Source: Lachnospiraceae bacterium
Lineage (GTDB): Bacteria; Bacillota; Clostridia; Lachnospirales; Lachnospiraceae
Direction of reading: 5' to 3'
DNA length: 64,000 nt
Assembly: GCA_017625255.1 (NCBI GenBank)
Contig: JAGALK010000134.1
Location: forward strand, 1 to 64,000
Shown here one piece after another: positions 35,248-45,308 of the stretch. Under the pieces are notes generated by a model. It had not been told where the DNA came from and did not search any database. It saw nothing but the letters and a program-made list of their open reading frames with translations. Each line of letters begins with the position of its first letter. The first letter of the stretch is position 1. The translations under genes were made by a program, and so were the position numbers.

Positions 35248-35940
35248 ATGAATCGTATTTTGGTATGTGATGATGATAAGGAAATTGTAGAAGCCATAGA
35301 GATTTATTTGCAGCAGGAAGGCTATGAGGTTTATAAGGCATATGATGGCGAACAGGCGATTGAAATGCTAAAGAATACAAAGCCGGATTTACTGATTATG
35401 GATGTGATGATGCCGCGCTTAGATGGTATTCGGGCAACCTTAAGAATCCGGGAGGAAAGCAGTATACCAATTATTATTTTATCTGCAAAATCTGAGGATT
35501 CAGACAAGATTTTAGGCTTGAATATCGGGGCGGATGATTATCTGACAAAGCCTTTTAATCCGCTAGAGCTGATGGCAAGGGTAAAATCTCAGATTCGTCG
35601 GTATACAAAGCTTGGAAATGCCACAGAAACCAGTCAGACGATTTATCAGACCGGAGGACTTGTGGTGAATGATGACTTAAAGGAAGTTACCGTAGACGAT
35701 GAACCGGTGAAGCTGACCCCGATTGAATATAATATTTTATTGTTGTTGATGAAAAATCCGGGAAAGGTATTTTCTATAAGCCAGATTTATGAAAGTATCT
35801 GGAATGCAGAGGCGATTGGAGCAGATAATACCGTAGCGGTACATATCCGCCATATTCGGGAAAAAATCGAAATAAATCCCAAAGAGCCACGCTATATCAA
35901 GGTGGTGTGGGGTGTTGGTTACAAAATAGATAAAATATAG
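35248..35940 (+). CDS. OmpR/PhoB-family response regulator
   Basis: The 230-residue protein begins with a receiver domain (CDDDKEIVEAIE acidic pocket, phospho-acceptor Asp in LLIMDVMMPRLDG at about residue 52, conserved Lys in ILSAKSED). It ends with a winged-helix Trans_reg_C domain (VKLTPIEYNILLLLMKNPGKVFS, VAVHIRHIREKIE, GVGYKID). The true start is ATG 35248 after AAGGAGGG; the longer TTG frame begins inside the promoter. It pairs with the histidine kinase 10 bases downstream. The target genes cannot be read from the window. Confidence 0.92.
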   Translation: MNRILVCDDDKEIVEAIEIYLQQEGYEVYKAYDGEQAIEMLKNTKPDLLIMDVMMPRLDGIRATLRIREESSIPIIILSAKSEDSDKILGLNIGADDYLTKPFNPLELMARVKSQIRRYTKLGNATETSQTIYQTGGLVVNDDLKEVTVDDEPVKLTPIEYNILLLLMKNPGKVFSISQIYESIWNAEAIGADNTVAVHIRHIREKIEINPKEPRYIKVVWGVGYKIDKI

Positions 35941-35950
35941 GGGAAAAAGA

Positions 35951-37927
35951 ATGAAAGATACGAGAAGATACAGCAATGGTTTTAAAACAGCAGCGATACT
36001 GTTACAGATGGTATTCTTGGTTGTTGTTATCGTACTTTTTTCTCTTTTGTCCAATCTGTTCGGAAGGAGTATGCTAAGCTTTACGGATCTTGGCAGCAGC
36101 TCCTTTTTTGATTCCTTTTATTACAGGGATATTCTGGCAGAAGAGACAAGAGGATTAAGTATGTATTTGCAGATGCAAAAAGAGCCTGTACAGGATGCAG
36201 AAAATGAATTGTACAAGGAGTACAAGCTTCGGTTTGATGGCGGTGACAGCAATTTGTACTATTGGTTTTGCGATGGTGAAAAAACCTATACCAATATGGC
36301 AAAAGATTTAGATCAGGAAAATGCGCTGCATTTTGCAAAAAAACTGGGAAGTTACTTGTGGTATGACGATTCGACAGTAACCTTTGGAGGAAATATCACA
36401 GGAAATCGTGGAAACTTTAACCGTGATATTTTGCGGTTGTTTGAAAGTGGAAACCGGAGTGGGGCATTAATTTTAGCAGTAGATATGCAGCTGCTAGAAG
36501 AAGATACGATTGCAGAAGCTAAAGAAATCTATACTACCTATTTTCCATTGATGAAGGTAGGGCTGTTAATTATGACAATGGCAATGATGGGCTTTGTGCT
36601 TGTCATTATCTATATCACTCTTGCTACCGGAAGAAATACCCAAAATGATGAAATTCGTCTGTATCGTATCGACTATTTGCCGACAGAAGCATTATTTATC
36701 ATATTTGTAGGGTATATGTCGCTGCTGATTGCTTTTTGTGCAAGGCTAAGCACTCAGAGCTGGAATCTTTCTAGTTCACTGATTCTTGTAGGTTCACTGG
36801 TCTTTATATCAGATAATCTGATGCTGGCATTGTATTTGAGTTTTGTCCGCAGAATTAAAACCGATACCTTTTTTAAAAACAGTATAACTGCATTGGTGGT
36901 TCGTACCATCAGAGAGGGTATGCGCAGACAAAGACTGACTAGACGGGCAATGATTATTTATTCTTTTTGCAGTGTTTTAGAGATATTTTTTATCTGGGAA
37001 TTGTACAGCAACCAGAGTTTTTGGGCAGTTATCGGGTTAGTGGTGCTTTTTATGACATTAGGTATTCGTTTCTGGTTTCAGGCGGTTCAAAGAAAACAGA
37101 TTTTAGAGGGAATTTTGGAAATTAGCAGCGGGAAATTAGAGTACAAGCTGCAGGAAGAAGAGTTTACAGGGGATTACAGGGAATTAGCGATAAAAATCAA
37201 CAGTATTGGCGAAGGTCTTTCCCATGCGGTAGAGGAAAATGTGAAAAGTGAACGGTTAAAAACAGAATTGATAACCAATGTATCCCATGATATTAAGACA
37301 CCATTAACCTCTATTATCAATTATATTAATTTGATTAAAATGGAGAAAATACAAAATGAGCGAATTGAAAATTATGTAAATATTTTGGAAATGAAGTCTT
37401 TGCGGCTAAAGCAGCTGACAGAGGATTTGGTGGAAATTTCTAAAATTACAAGCGGTACGATTCAACTAGAAATGCATCCGATTAATATGGTAGAGCTGAT
37501 TTACCAGACAGGTGGTGAGTTTAACGAGATTTTTGAGGACTTGGGACTTACCATTATTACAAGACTTCCCAAAGAACCGGTAATGATTATGGCAGATGGC
37601 AGCCGAATCTGGAGAGTCATTCAAAATCTCTATAACAATGTGGCAAAATATGCCTTAAAAGACACAAGAGTTTATGTGGAATTAAAGGAAAATGCAGGTA
37701 TGGCAGAGTTTTCCATCAAGGATATTTCTGCGCAGGAATTACATAAATCTCCACAGGATTTAAGCGAAAGATTTGTCCGCGGCGATGAATCAAGAGGTAC
37801 AGAAGGCAGTGGCTTGGGACTTTCTATTGCCAGAAATCTGACAATGCTAATGGGTGGAACTTTTGAAATTGCAGTGGATGATGATTTGTTTACAGTAAAA
37901 ATTGGATTTCCGATAATTAAAAAGTAA
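35951..37927 (+). CDS. Membrane sensor histidine kinase (VanS-like class)
   Basis: The 658-residue kinase has a membrane helix at about residues 12-36, an extracytoplasmic sensor of about 150 residues, and then five or six more helices (about 195-385). HisKA carries the phospho-acceptor in NVSHDIKTPLTSIINYI (His near residue 445). HATPase_c contains IWRVIQNLYNNVAKYA (N box) and GSGLGLSIARNLTMLMGG. The multi-helix module between the sensor and kinase is larger than in simple VanS proteins. The ligand is unknown. Confidence 0.9.
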   Translation: MKDTRRYSNGFKTAAILLQMVFLVVVIVLFSLLSNLFGRSMLSFTDLGSSSFFDSFYYRDILAEETRGLSMYLQMQKEPVQDAENELYKEYKLRFDGGDSNLYYWFCDGEKTYTNMAKDLDQENALHFAKKLGSYLWYDDSTVTFGGNITGNRGNFNRDILRLFESGNRSGALILAVDMQLLEEDTIAEAKEIYTTYFPLMKVGLLIMTMAMMGFVLVIIYITLATGRNTQNDEIRLYRIDYLPTEALFIIFVGYMSLLIAFCARLSTQSWNLSSSLILVGSLVFISDNLMLALYLSFVRRIKTDTFFKNSITALVVRTIREGMRRQRLTRRAMIIYSFCSVLEIFFIWELYSNQSFWAVIGLVVLFMTLGIRFWFQAVQRKQILEGILEISSGKLEYKLQEEEFTGDYRELAIKINSIGEGLSHAVEENVKSERLKTELITNVSHDIKTPLTSIINYINLIKMEKIQNERIENYVNILEMKSLRLKQLTEDLVEISKITSGTIQLEMHPINMVELIYQTGGEFNEIFEDLGLTIITRLPKEPVMIMADGSRIWRVIQNLYNNVAKYALKDTRVYVELKENAGMAEFSIKDISAQELHKSPQDLSERFVRGDESRGTEGSGLGLSIARNLTMLMGGTFEIAVDDDLFTVKIGFPIIKK

Positions 37928-37956
37928 TAGGCAATGTATTTTATTTAAGCCTGCCC

Positions 37957-37985
37957 TTGATTTTTAGCTGTGCTGCATTTATAAT
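37957..37985 (+). promoter_or_regulatory. Promoter of the aconitase-family gene
   Basis: TTGATT (37957-37962), a 17-base spacer and TATAAT (37980-37985), 40 bases before the ATG. Confidence 0.65.
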
Positions 37986-38025
37986 TTCTAATAACTATGG
38001 ATAAGAACAATAAGGAGAAAAGCAG

Positions 38026-40311
38026 ATGAAACTTTATGAAAATGGCGTTTACCTTGTAAACGGAACAGAGTTGATTGAAGATAGTGCTTCTGCAAAAGAA
38101 GCAATTGCAAGCAAAACCGGCGTAAATATTACAAAGGAAGAAGCTGCAAAAAATACAATTGCCTATGGTATTTTAGAATCACACAATACTTCCGGCAACA
38201 TGGAAAAATTACAGATTAAATTTGATAAATTAACTTCCCACGATATCACTTTCGTAGGAATTATCCAGACAGCAAGAGCATCAGGATTAGAGAAATTTCC
38301 GATTCCTTATGTACTTACCAACTGTCATAACAGCCTTTGTGCAGTAGGTGGAACTATCAATGAGGATGATCATATGTTTGGTCTTACTTGTGCGAAGAAA
38401 TACGGCGGTGTTTATGTACCACCTCATCAGGCAGTTATTCACCAGTTTGCAAGAGAAATGTTAGCTGGCGGCGGAAAAATGATTTTAGGTTCTGACTCTC
38501 ATACTCGTTATGGTGCGTTAGGTACTATGGCTATGGGTGAAGGCGGACCTGAATTAGTAAAACAGTTACTAAGCCAGACCTATGATATTAATATGCCGGG
38601 CGTTGTTGGTGTATATTTAACAGGAAAGCCAATCAAAGGCGTAGGTCCTCAGGATATCGCTCTTGCAATTATCGGAGAAGTATTTGCAAATGGCTATGTA
38701 AAGAATAAGGTTATGGAATTCGTAGGACCTGGTGTATCTAATTTGAGTGTAGATACTCGTATCGGTGTGGATGTAATGACCACAGAGACAACCTGTCTGT
38801 CCTCTATCTGGAAAACAGATGCTAAGGTAGAAGAATTCTATGAAATTCATGGAAGAAAAGGTGATTACAAGGAATTAAATCCGGGTCAGGTGGCTTACTA
38901 CGATGGAATGATTGAGATCGATTTAAGTACTATTCGTCCAATGATTGCTATGCCATTCCATCCAAGCAACACTTATACTATTGATGAATTAAACGCAAAC
39001 TTAATGGATATTTTAGATGACTGCGAGAAGCGCGCACAGGTAAGCTTTGATGGAGCAGTAGATCTTGACTTAAAGAGCAAGGTAAGAAACGGCAGATTAT
39101 ATGTAGATCAGGGTATTATTGCCGGATGTGCCGGTGGTGGATTTGAAAATATCTGTGATGCAGCAGACATCTTAGAGGGAGCTTCCATTGGACCGGATGA
39201 ATTTACACTGAGTGTATATCCTGCGAGTATGCCTGTTTATATGGAATTAATCAGAAATGGTGCGGCTGCAACATTGATGCAGACAGGTGCAGTGCTTAAA
39301 ACAGCATTCTGTGGACCATGCTTTGGTGCTGGAGATACACCTGCTAATAACGCATTCTCTATCCGTCACTCTACCAGAAATTTCCCGAATCGTGAAGGTT
39401 CTAAGGTACAGAATGGACAGGTGGCTTCTGTGGCACTTATGGATGCCCGTTCCATTGCAGCAACAGCAGCAAATAAGGGATATTTAACAGCAGCAACAGA
39501 CATTGATGTAGAATTCAGCAAGCCAAAATACTTCTTTGACAGCAATATTTATGCAAACCGCGTATTTGACAGCAAGGGTGTTGCAGATCCATCTGTAGAA
39601 ATCCAGTTTGGACCAAACATCAAGGACTGGCCAAAAATGAGCGCATTGCCAGAACATATGGTATTAAAAGTAGTTTCTGAAATTCATGATCCGGTTACTA
39701 CAACAGACGAATTAATTCCGTCCGGAGAGACATCTTCCTTCCGTTCTAACCCGTTAGGACTGGCAGAATTTACACTCTCCAGAAAAGATCCTTCTTATGT
39801 AGGCAAGGCAAAGGAAATCCAGAAGGCACAGAAAGCGATTGAAGCAGATCAGTGTCCATGCGAAGCAGTACCTGAAATGAAACCGGTTATGGATGCCATC
39901 AAAGCACAGTTTGATGGAATAAGCCGTAAAACTGTAGGTGTTGGAAGTACAATTTTTGCCGTAAAACCAGGTGATGGTTCTGCCCGTGAACAGGCAGCTT
40001 CCTGTCAGAAGGTATTAGGTGGTTGGGCGAATATTGCCAACGAATATGCAACCAAAAGATATCGTTCCAACTTAATCAACTGGGGTATGCTTCCATTATT
40101 AATCGAAGAAGGTGAGCTGCCATTTGCAAATGGAGATTATCTCTTCCTTCCGGAGATTAAAAAAGCAGTTGAAGAGAAAGCAACGGATATCAAAGCATTT
40201 GTTTACAAAGATGGCGAATTAAAAGAATTTGCATTAAAGCTTGGTGAAATGACTGATGATGAAAGAAGCATTATCTTAAAAGGCTGTTTAATTAATTATA
40301 ACAGAGTATAA
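38026..40311 (+). CDS. Aconitase-superfamily hydratase (YbhJ-like)
   Basis: The 761-residue protein has the aconitase fold. Cluster-ligand candidates are Cys 368 (IIAGCAGGG) and Cys 429 and 432 ([10 protein letters not shown]). Substrate-site segments include [19 protein letters not shown] and, in the C-terminal swivel domain, [19 protein letters not shown] and [16 protein letters not shown]. The length and the [13 protein letters not shown] segment resemble E. coli YbhJ, annotated only as a putative hydratase, more than AcnA or AcnB. It may function as the cell's aconitase, isomerising citrate and isocitrate, but the substrate is inferred. It is monocistronic. Confidence 0.85.
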   Translation: MKLYENGVYLVNGTELIEDSASAKEAIASKTGVNITKEEAAKNTIAYGILESHNTSGNMEKLQIKFDKLTSHDITFVGIIQTARASGLEKFPIPYVLTNCHNSLCAVGGTINEDDHMFGLTCAKKYGGVYVPPHQAVIHQFAREMLAGGGKMILGSDSHTRYGALGTMAMGEGGPELVKQLLSQTYDINMPGVVGVYLTGKPIKGVGPQDIALAIIGEVFANGYVKNKVMEFVGPGVSNLSVDTRIGVDVMTTETTCLSSIWKTDAKVEEFYEIHGRKGDYKELNPGQVAYYDGMIEIDLSTIRPMIAMPFHPSNTYTIDELNANLMDILDDCEKRAQVSFDGAVDLDLKSKVRNGRLYVDQGIIAGCAGGGFENICDAADILEGASIGPDEFTLSVYPASMPVYMELIRNGAAATLMQTGAVLKTAFCGPCFGAGDTPANNAFSIRHSTRNFPNREGSKVQNGQVASVALMDARSIAATAANKGYLTAATDIDVEFSKPKYFFDSNIYANRVFDSKGVADPSVEIQFGPNIKDWPKMSALPEHMVLKVVSEIHDPVTTTDELIPSGETSSFRSNPLGLAEFTLSRKDPSYVGKAKEIQKAQKAIEADQCPCEAVPEMKPVMDAIKAQFDGISRKTVGVGSTIFAVKPGDGSAREQAASCQKVLGGWANIANEYATKRYRSNLINWGMLPLLIEEGELPFANGDYLFLPEIKKAVEEKATDIKAFVYKDGELKEFALKLGEMTDDERSIILKGCLINYNRV

Positions 40312-40315
40312 AAAC

Positions 40316-40356
40316 AATGGGCTGCGGTACATATTTGTGCGCAGCCTTGTTTTTTG
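40316..40356 (+). terminator. Terminator of the aconitase-family gene
   Basis: GGCTGCG (40320-40326) pairs with CGCAGCC (40340-40346), extended by CAA/TTG, and is followed by a T-rich run. Confidence 0.8.
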
Positions 40357-40381
40357 CCAGCAAAAGCCAATGGAATAGTTT

Positions 40382-40411
40382 TTGACATATGCAGGTTGCA
40401 TATGATACACT
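40382..40411 (+). promoter_or_regulatory. Promoter with a perfect inverted repeat in its spacer
   Basis: TTGACA (40382-40387), an 18-base spacer and TACACT (40406-40411). CATATGCA (40386-40393) and TGCATATG (40397-40404) are a perfect inverted repeat around GGT and fill the spacer. This suggests a regulator binding between the -35 and -10 boxes. Confidence 0.6.
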
Positions 40412-40450
40412 TAAATGTAGCAAATTGTGCGATTTTTCGAGGTGACAGAA

Positions 40451-43030
40451 GTGGATAAGTATGAATTTAAAATAAAATTGGATGAAATGAAAGCTTTAGC
40501 AGCAGCGAAAGATTATGTCACTGCAGCAGAAATTGCAGATTCTATCAATTGGCGTAAGGTGAAGAATATCAACCTTTTGATGAAGGTTGGAGATATCTAT
40601 ACTATGGTGGAACGATATGATGATGCAAGGGATGTTTTATTGATGGCATTTGATCGTTCACCGATTGGCAGAATGATTATTTATCGTTTGGCAGAGCTTT
40701 CTGTCAAAATGAAGGCTTTTGACGATGCGGAAGAGTACTATGATGAATTTGTAGATGTTGCACCAAATGATAATTTAAAATATGTGCTTCGCTATAAAAT
40801 CAGTAAAGCAAAAGGGGCAAATATTCGTACATTAATCAATATTCTTGAAGATTTCAGGGATGCGGAATACAGCGAAGAATGGCTGTATGAATTAGCATAT
40901 CTATACCATCAGGCAGGAGAACATGAAAAGTGTATAGATACCTGTGATGAGTTGTTTGTATGGTTTGGTGAGGGTATTTATGTAGAACGGGCATTGGAGT
41001 TAAAAATGCTGCATCGTCCGTTAAATCCGTCGCAGGAGGATAAATATCGTATTTTCAAGAAGCGCAAAGATGGTGTAAAAGAAGTATATCCATCTACGGA
41101 GGAAGTAGGAGAAACCGTACAGATTCCGGTAGTCAGAGAAAATGTCGAGAAGTTTAATACAGTAAATCTGCAGGAAGAGCTGGCAAAAAGTATGCAGCAG
41201 ATTATGGAGGCAACTAAGAGAGAAACAGTTGCAGAGACTATGGACAGCATCAAAAAAATGGTGGAAGAGGTTCCTTATTATCAGGTGCAGCTAGAGCAGA
41301 GAACCGCAGAGATACAGTTGGAAAAAATGGAAAAAGAGCGTGAAATCAACGAAGCCATCAAGAGTGATTTCAAAGAGCTTTTAGCAGAGGACAGGGATGG
41401 TCAGATTAGTATCTTAGTTAAAGAGCAGGCGCAAGAGCCTCAGGTTCAAGGGCAGATGAACATGGAGGAAGTGCTTGGCGAATGGCGTAAGACCCAAAGG
41501 GCTATGGAAATAGCCATGCAGATGGCAGAGCAGAAGAAGTTAGAATCTGAAAAAGCAATGGCACTTCAGGAAGCCGGAGATATCATGGAGTGGCTTGTGG
41601 AAATTAACGAGAAGTTAAATCTCGGTTTTTCACCAACTGATTTATTGAGAGGAGAAGAATCCTTAGAAGAAGCCATTTCCAGCGAGGAAAAAGCAGGAAG
41701 ATTAGTGGCTGGTGTCAATGATGCTTTGCAGCAGCAGATTGAAAAGTTGCAGGAAGAAGGCGGGGAGGATGAGCATGAGCTTCTTCGCAGAATCAAATTG
41801 GCAAAACCAAGCTTTAATGAACAGATTGGTATAAGGCGTCCGGTAACAGCACCGATTACCAAAGAGGAATTGGCAAAAAAGGTAGAAAAGCTGCCGGAAA
41901 TTGCCGATTTAGAAACAGAGATATTGCAGGAAGCCTGTATTATGGCACCTGAACAGATTCTTCCGGAAGATATCGTGATACCAGAGGAGATTGCGACGCC
42001 GGAAGATGTGGTAATACCGGAAGAGATTACGATGCCGGAAGATGTGGTAATACCGGAAGAGGTTGCGCTGCCGGAAGATGTGGTAATGCCGGAAGAGATT
42101 ACGATGCCGGAAAATATTGTAATACCGGAGGAAATTACGGTATCGCAAGAGATTGAAGAAGAAAAGGTTTTCATTGGAAAACAGAATACAAAAGAAATTA
42201 AGCCTAAGATGATAGAACAGGCATTAGAGGAAGCTGAGCTGGAAATTCGCAGAAGACCGGGCATTACGCGTTTAAGCGAAACGCAGAAAGCTATATTCTC
42301 TTATTTCGTTCCTGTAGATGGTATGGAAAAGCAAATCTGTCAGGCACTTTCCGAAGCAGCAGATCGTTTAGAATACGGAAAAACCGCTTCTAGAGGAAAT
42401 ATTCTTATCCAAGGGGGAAGAGGCTGTGGAAAGACAGTTCTTGCGACAGCATTGATTAAGGCACTGCGGATAGAGTTGAAAAAGCCAAACAGCAAAGCCG
42501 GAACAATCGATGCAGAAATTCTGAATCAAAAGGATGTTGCAGAGCTGCTAAAGAAAATGGCAGGCGGATTTCTAATTATAGAAAACGCAGGTAACCTTAA
42601 TCGAGAAACAGCAGTAAGGCTTTCCTTGCTGTTAGAAAATGATACCAGCGGGGTATTAGTCATTATGGAAGATACCAGAGCCGGATTAAATCAGGCATTG
42701 GGACTGGATGAAGGATTTGCCAGAAAGTTTACGGAAAAAATCACGATTCCGGTATTTACCAGTGATGAATTAGTGGCATTTGGAAGAGCTTATGCGAATG
42801 ACAATAAGTATGAAATTGATGAAGTAGGTATTTTAGCGTTGTACAATAGAATTAGCAATATACAAAGACTAGATCATGCGACAACGCTGACAGAAGTAAA
42901 AGCGATTATCGACGAAGCTATTGAGAGGGCGGAGAAAAAATCTATTCAGAGGGCTTTTTCGATTCTTACATCCAGAAGATACGCAGATAATGATTACATT
43001 CTTCTGCGGGAGAAGGATTTTGAAGAATAA
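40451..43030 (+). CDS. TPR-repeat AAA ATPase of unknown function
   Basis: The 859-residue protein has N-terminal TPR-like helices (residues about 15-200), a coiled-coil middle (about 230-470) and a linker of ten-residue PEDVVIPEEI-type repeats (about 500-570). A C-terminal AAA module follows, with Walker A GGRGCGKTV, a Walker B-like GGFLIIENA, and a lid region. GTG 40451 with GAGGTG 6 bases upstream is the likely start, although the frame opens earlier. Acidic residues replace the usual D-E of Walker B (IIEN), so ATP hydrolysis is uncertain. It is followed by glgB after 23 bases, probably one operon. I do not recognise a named family member. Confidence 0.7.
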   Translation: MDKYEFKIKLDEMKALAAAKDYVTAAEIADSINWRKVKNINLLMKVGDIYTMVERYDDARDVLLMAFDRSPIGRMIIYRLAELSVKMKAFDDAEEYYDEFVDVAPNDNLKYVLRYKISKAKGANIRTLINILEDFRDAEYSEEWLYELAYLYHQAGEHEKCIDTCDELFVWFGEGIYVERALELKMLHRPLNPSQEDKYRIFKKRKDGVKEVYPSTEEVGETVQIPVVRENVEKFNTVNLQEELAKSMQQIMEATKRETVAETMDSIKKMVEEVPYYQVQLEQRTAEIQLEKMEKEREINEAIKSDFKELLAEDRDGQISILVKEQAQEPQVQGQMNMEEVLGEWRKTQRAMEIAMQMAEQKKLESEKAMALQEAGDIMEWLVEINEKLNLGFSPTDLLRGEESLEEAISSEEKAGRLVAGVNDALQQQIEKLQEEGGEDEHELLRRIKLAKPSFNEQIGIRRPVTAPITKEELAKKVEKLPEIADLETEILQEACIMAPEQILPEDIVIPEEIATPEDVVIPEEITMPEDVVIPEEVALPEDVVMPEEITMPENIVIPEEITVSQEIEEEKVFIGKQNTKEIKPKMIEQALEEAELEIRRRPGITRLSETQKAIFSYFVPVDGMEKQICQALSEAADRLEYGKTASRGNILIQGGRGCGKTVLATALIKALRIELKKPNSKAGTIDAEILNQKDVAELLKKMAGGFLIIENAGNLNRETAVRLSLLLENDTSGVLVIMEDTRAGLNQALGLDEGFARKFTEKITIPVFTSDELVAFGRAYANDNKYEIDEVGILALYNRISNIQRLDHATTLTEVKAIIDEAIERAEKKSIQRAFSILTSRRYADNDYILLREKDFEE
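41957..42140 (+). repeat. Ten-codon repeat tract in the TPR/AAA gene
   Basis: About six imperfect in-frame copies of a 30-base unit encode P-E-(D/E)-(V/I)-(V/T)-(I/M)-P-E-E-(I/V). The tract gives a Pro/Glu spacer between the coiled coil and the ATPase. Confidence 0.7.
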
Positions 43031-43053
43031 ATAAAATATCGGAGGGTAACAGT

Positions 43054-44955
43054 ATGGGTAATTTTTCAGAACTGGATATGTATTTATTTGGAACAGCAAC
43101 ACATTACGATATTTATAAGAAATTAGGTGCACATCCACAGGTTCGAAGGAATAAAAAGGGCATATGCTTTGCTGTATATGCGCCTCATGCAGAAAAAGTA
43201 TTTGTGATTGGTGAGTTTAATGATTGGGATGAAACTAAGCATGAAATGAAGCGCTTAGAGCCGGAAGAGTCAGGAATTTATGAATTATTTATACCGGGAC
43301 TTGGCACAGGAAGCTTATACAAGTATTTAATTGAAACACCGGATGGCAGAAAGCTTTATAAAGCCGATCCTTATGCGAATTATGCAGAAATGAGACCGGG
43401 AACAGCATCGAGAATTACAGATATTGAGCATTTTAAATGGAGCGATGATGCATGGATGAAAAAGCGTGCAGAGCTAGGAACAATGGATGAACAGCCAATG
43501 AGTATTTATGAGGTTCATCCGGGTTCATGGATGCGCCATCCAGGATACGAAGAAGATACCGGATTTTATACATATAGAGAGTTTGCAAAAGCACTTTGTA
43601 AATATGTAAAAATGATGGGATATACCCATGTAGAGCTGATGGGAATTTCTGAATATCCATTTGACGGTTCATGGGGATATCAGGTGACCGGCTACTACGC
43701 ACCGACTTCCCGTTATGGTACACCGGAGGATTTTGCATGGATGATTAATTATTTCCATAAAAATAACATTGGTGTTATTTTAGACTGGGTACCGGCACAT
43801 TTCCCAAGAGATGCCCACGGATTGGCAGATTTTGACGGACAGGCTTTATATGAATATGCTGATCCTAGAAAGGGAGAGCATCCTGACTGGGGAACTAAGA
43901 TTTTTGATTATGGTAATAATCAGGTGAAAAACTTCCTGATAGGAAGTGCTTTGATGTGGGTAGAGCATTATCATATTGATGGACTTCGTGTAGATGCGGT
44001 TGCATCCATGCTGTATTTAGACTACGGTAAGCAGGATGGTCAGTGGGTAGCCAATGAATATGGTGAGAACAAGAATTTAGAAGCAATTGAATTTTTCCGA
44101 CATATCAATACCTTAATTACAGGTCGTAATCCGGGGGCTGTGATGATTGCAGAAGAATCTACCGCGTGGCCAATGGTAACCGGACCTGCAGAAGATGGCG
44201 GTTTGAACTTCTCTTTAAAATGGAACATGGGATGGATGCATGACTTTTTGGATTACATGAAGTTAGACCCATATTTCCGTAAACATAATCATAACAAAAT
44301 GACCTTTGCCATGTCCTATAATGGCAGTGAAAAATACATTTTAGTACTTTCCCATGATGAGGTAGTACACTTAAAATGCTCTATGTTAAATAAGATGCCG
44401 GGATTAGGCGAAGATAAATTCTCCAATTTAAAGGTAGGATATGCCTTTATGATGGGTCATCCGGGCAAAAAGCTTCTTTTCATGGGACAGGAATTTGCCC
44501 AGCAGCATGAGTGGAGCGAAAAGACAGAGCTAGAATGGTTTTTATTAGATAATCCTAGTCATAAGCATATACAGGATTTTGTAAAAGAACTTTTGCATAT
44601 GTACAAAAAATATCCGGCTATGCATCAGCTAGATCATACATGGGAAGGCTTTGAATGGATTAATGCGAATGATGGAGACCGCAGCATTTTCAGTTTTGTG
44701 CGTAAGAGTAAGGATGGAAAAAATAATTTGCTCTTTGTATGTAATTTTACTCCTGTGGCAAGGGATGATTATCGTGTAGGTGTGCCAAAACGCAAGAGCT
44801 ATCGTTTGATTTTGAATAGCCATGATGTGAAGTTTGGAGGTACAGAAACGGATCGTCCGGTAAGCTATAAAGCAGAAAAATCAGAATGTGATGGCAGACC
44901 ATTTTCGTTTGCTTATCCGTTGCCGGCGTATGGGGTGGCTGTCTTTAAATATTAA
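43054..44955 (+). CDS. glgB: 1,4-alpha-glucan branching enzyme GlgB
   Basis: The 633-residue GH13 enzyme introduces alpha-1,6 branches in glycogen. An N-terminal CBM48 domain (YAPHAEKVFVIGEFNDWDE) precedes the barrel. Catalytic positions are visible: the nucleophile Asp in DGLRVDAVASMLYLDYG (about residue 314), the acid-base Glu in MIAEESTAW (about 367) and the third Asp in VLSHDEVVH (about 435). GGAGGG precedes the ATG. Other glycogen genes are not in the window. Confidence 0.95.
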   Translation: MGNFSELDMYLFGTATHYDIYKKLGAHPQVRRNKKGICFAVYAPHAEKVFVIGEFNDWDETKHEMKRLEPEESGIYELFIPGLGTGSLYKYLIETPDGRKLYKADPYANYAEMRPGTASRITDIEHFKWSDDAWMKKRAELGTMDEQPMSIYEVHPGSWMRHPGYEEDTGFYTYREFAKALCKYVKMMGYTHVELMGISEYPFDGSWGYQVTGYYAPTSRYGTPEDFAWMINYFHKNNIGVILDWVPAHFPRDAHGLADFDGQALYEYADPRKGEHPDWGTKIFDYGNNQVKNFLIGSALMWVEHYHIDGLRVDAVASMLYLDYGKQDGQWVANEYGENKNLEAIEFFRHINTLITGRNPGAVMIAEESTAWPMVTGPAEDGGLNFSLKWNMGWMHDFLDYMKLDPYFRKHNHNKMTFAMSYNGSEKYILVLSHDEVVHLKCSMLNKMPGLGEDKFSNLKVGYAFMMGHPGKKLLFMGQEFAQQHEWSEKTELEWFLLDNPSHKHIQDFVKELLHMYKKYPAMHQLDHTWEGFEWINANDGDRSIFSFVRKSKDGKNNLLFVCNFTPVARDDYRVGVPKRKSYRLILNSHDVKFGGTETDRPVSYKAEKSECDGRPFSFAYPLPAYGVAVFKY

Positions 44956-44995
44956 TTCCAAATTGTGGGATGAAATTTTTGATTTAGGTAGTGAG

Positions 44996-45224
44996 TCATA
45001 AGTGTGGGTATAGGTATAAAACGGTGCGTTGTCCGCAAGTAAGATTCTCTAAATATTCTTTTGAAAACTATTGGTAACGAACGGGAGCAGCTCGAACGCG
45101 AAATCCATTTCGCTCTCGCTTCAAATTGCCATCCGGGCAATTTGTCCCTAAGGATAAAAAGAATATTAAGAGAATCTAACTTGCTTCCAAATGCACCGTT
45201 TTATACCTATACCCACACTTATGA
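44996..45224 (-). ncRNA. Structured inverted-repeat element A (candidate RNA, or MITE-like element)
   Basis: The ends are a perfect 32-bp inverted repeat (44996-45027 and 45193-45224). The next roughly 30 bases on each side also pair (GCAAGTAAGATTCTCT with AGAGAATCTAACTTGC, one mismatch). The centre holds two perfect short hairpins: GCGAAA/TTTCGC (45098-45113) and AAATTGCC/GGCAATTT (45123-45143). The element is related to element B but lies in the opposite orientation. On the minus strand the loops read UGGA and CGGAU. It occupies the gap after glgB. No reading frame is convincing. The strand is chosen only to agree with element B. Confidence 0.55.
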
Positions 45225-45269
45225 CAATTTACTGTATTGAAAAATAATTTAACCCCAAATTCTCCACCC

Positions 45270-45301
45270 TGTAAAATGGCGCCGGTTGGCGCCATTTTAC
45301 A
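45270..45301. repeat. Perfect 14-bp hairpin between elements A and B
   Basis: TGTAAAATGGCGCC (45270-45283) and its exact complement at 45288-45301 flank a GGTT loop. There is no T-run. It may be a barrier or bidirectional hairpin, possibly terminating glgB transcripts weakly. Confidence 0.75.
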
Positions 45302-45308
45302 TTATGAA

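Noticed and set aside
41566..42264. Antisense Ser/Ile-rich frame in the TPR/AAA gene
   Set aside because: It is the reverse of the PEE repeat tract and the surrounding acidic coding sequence.
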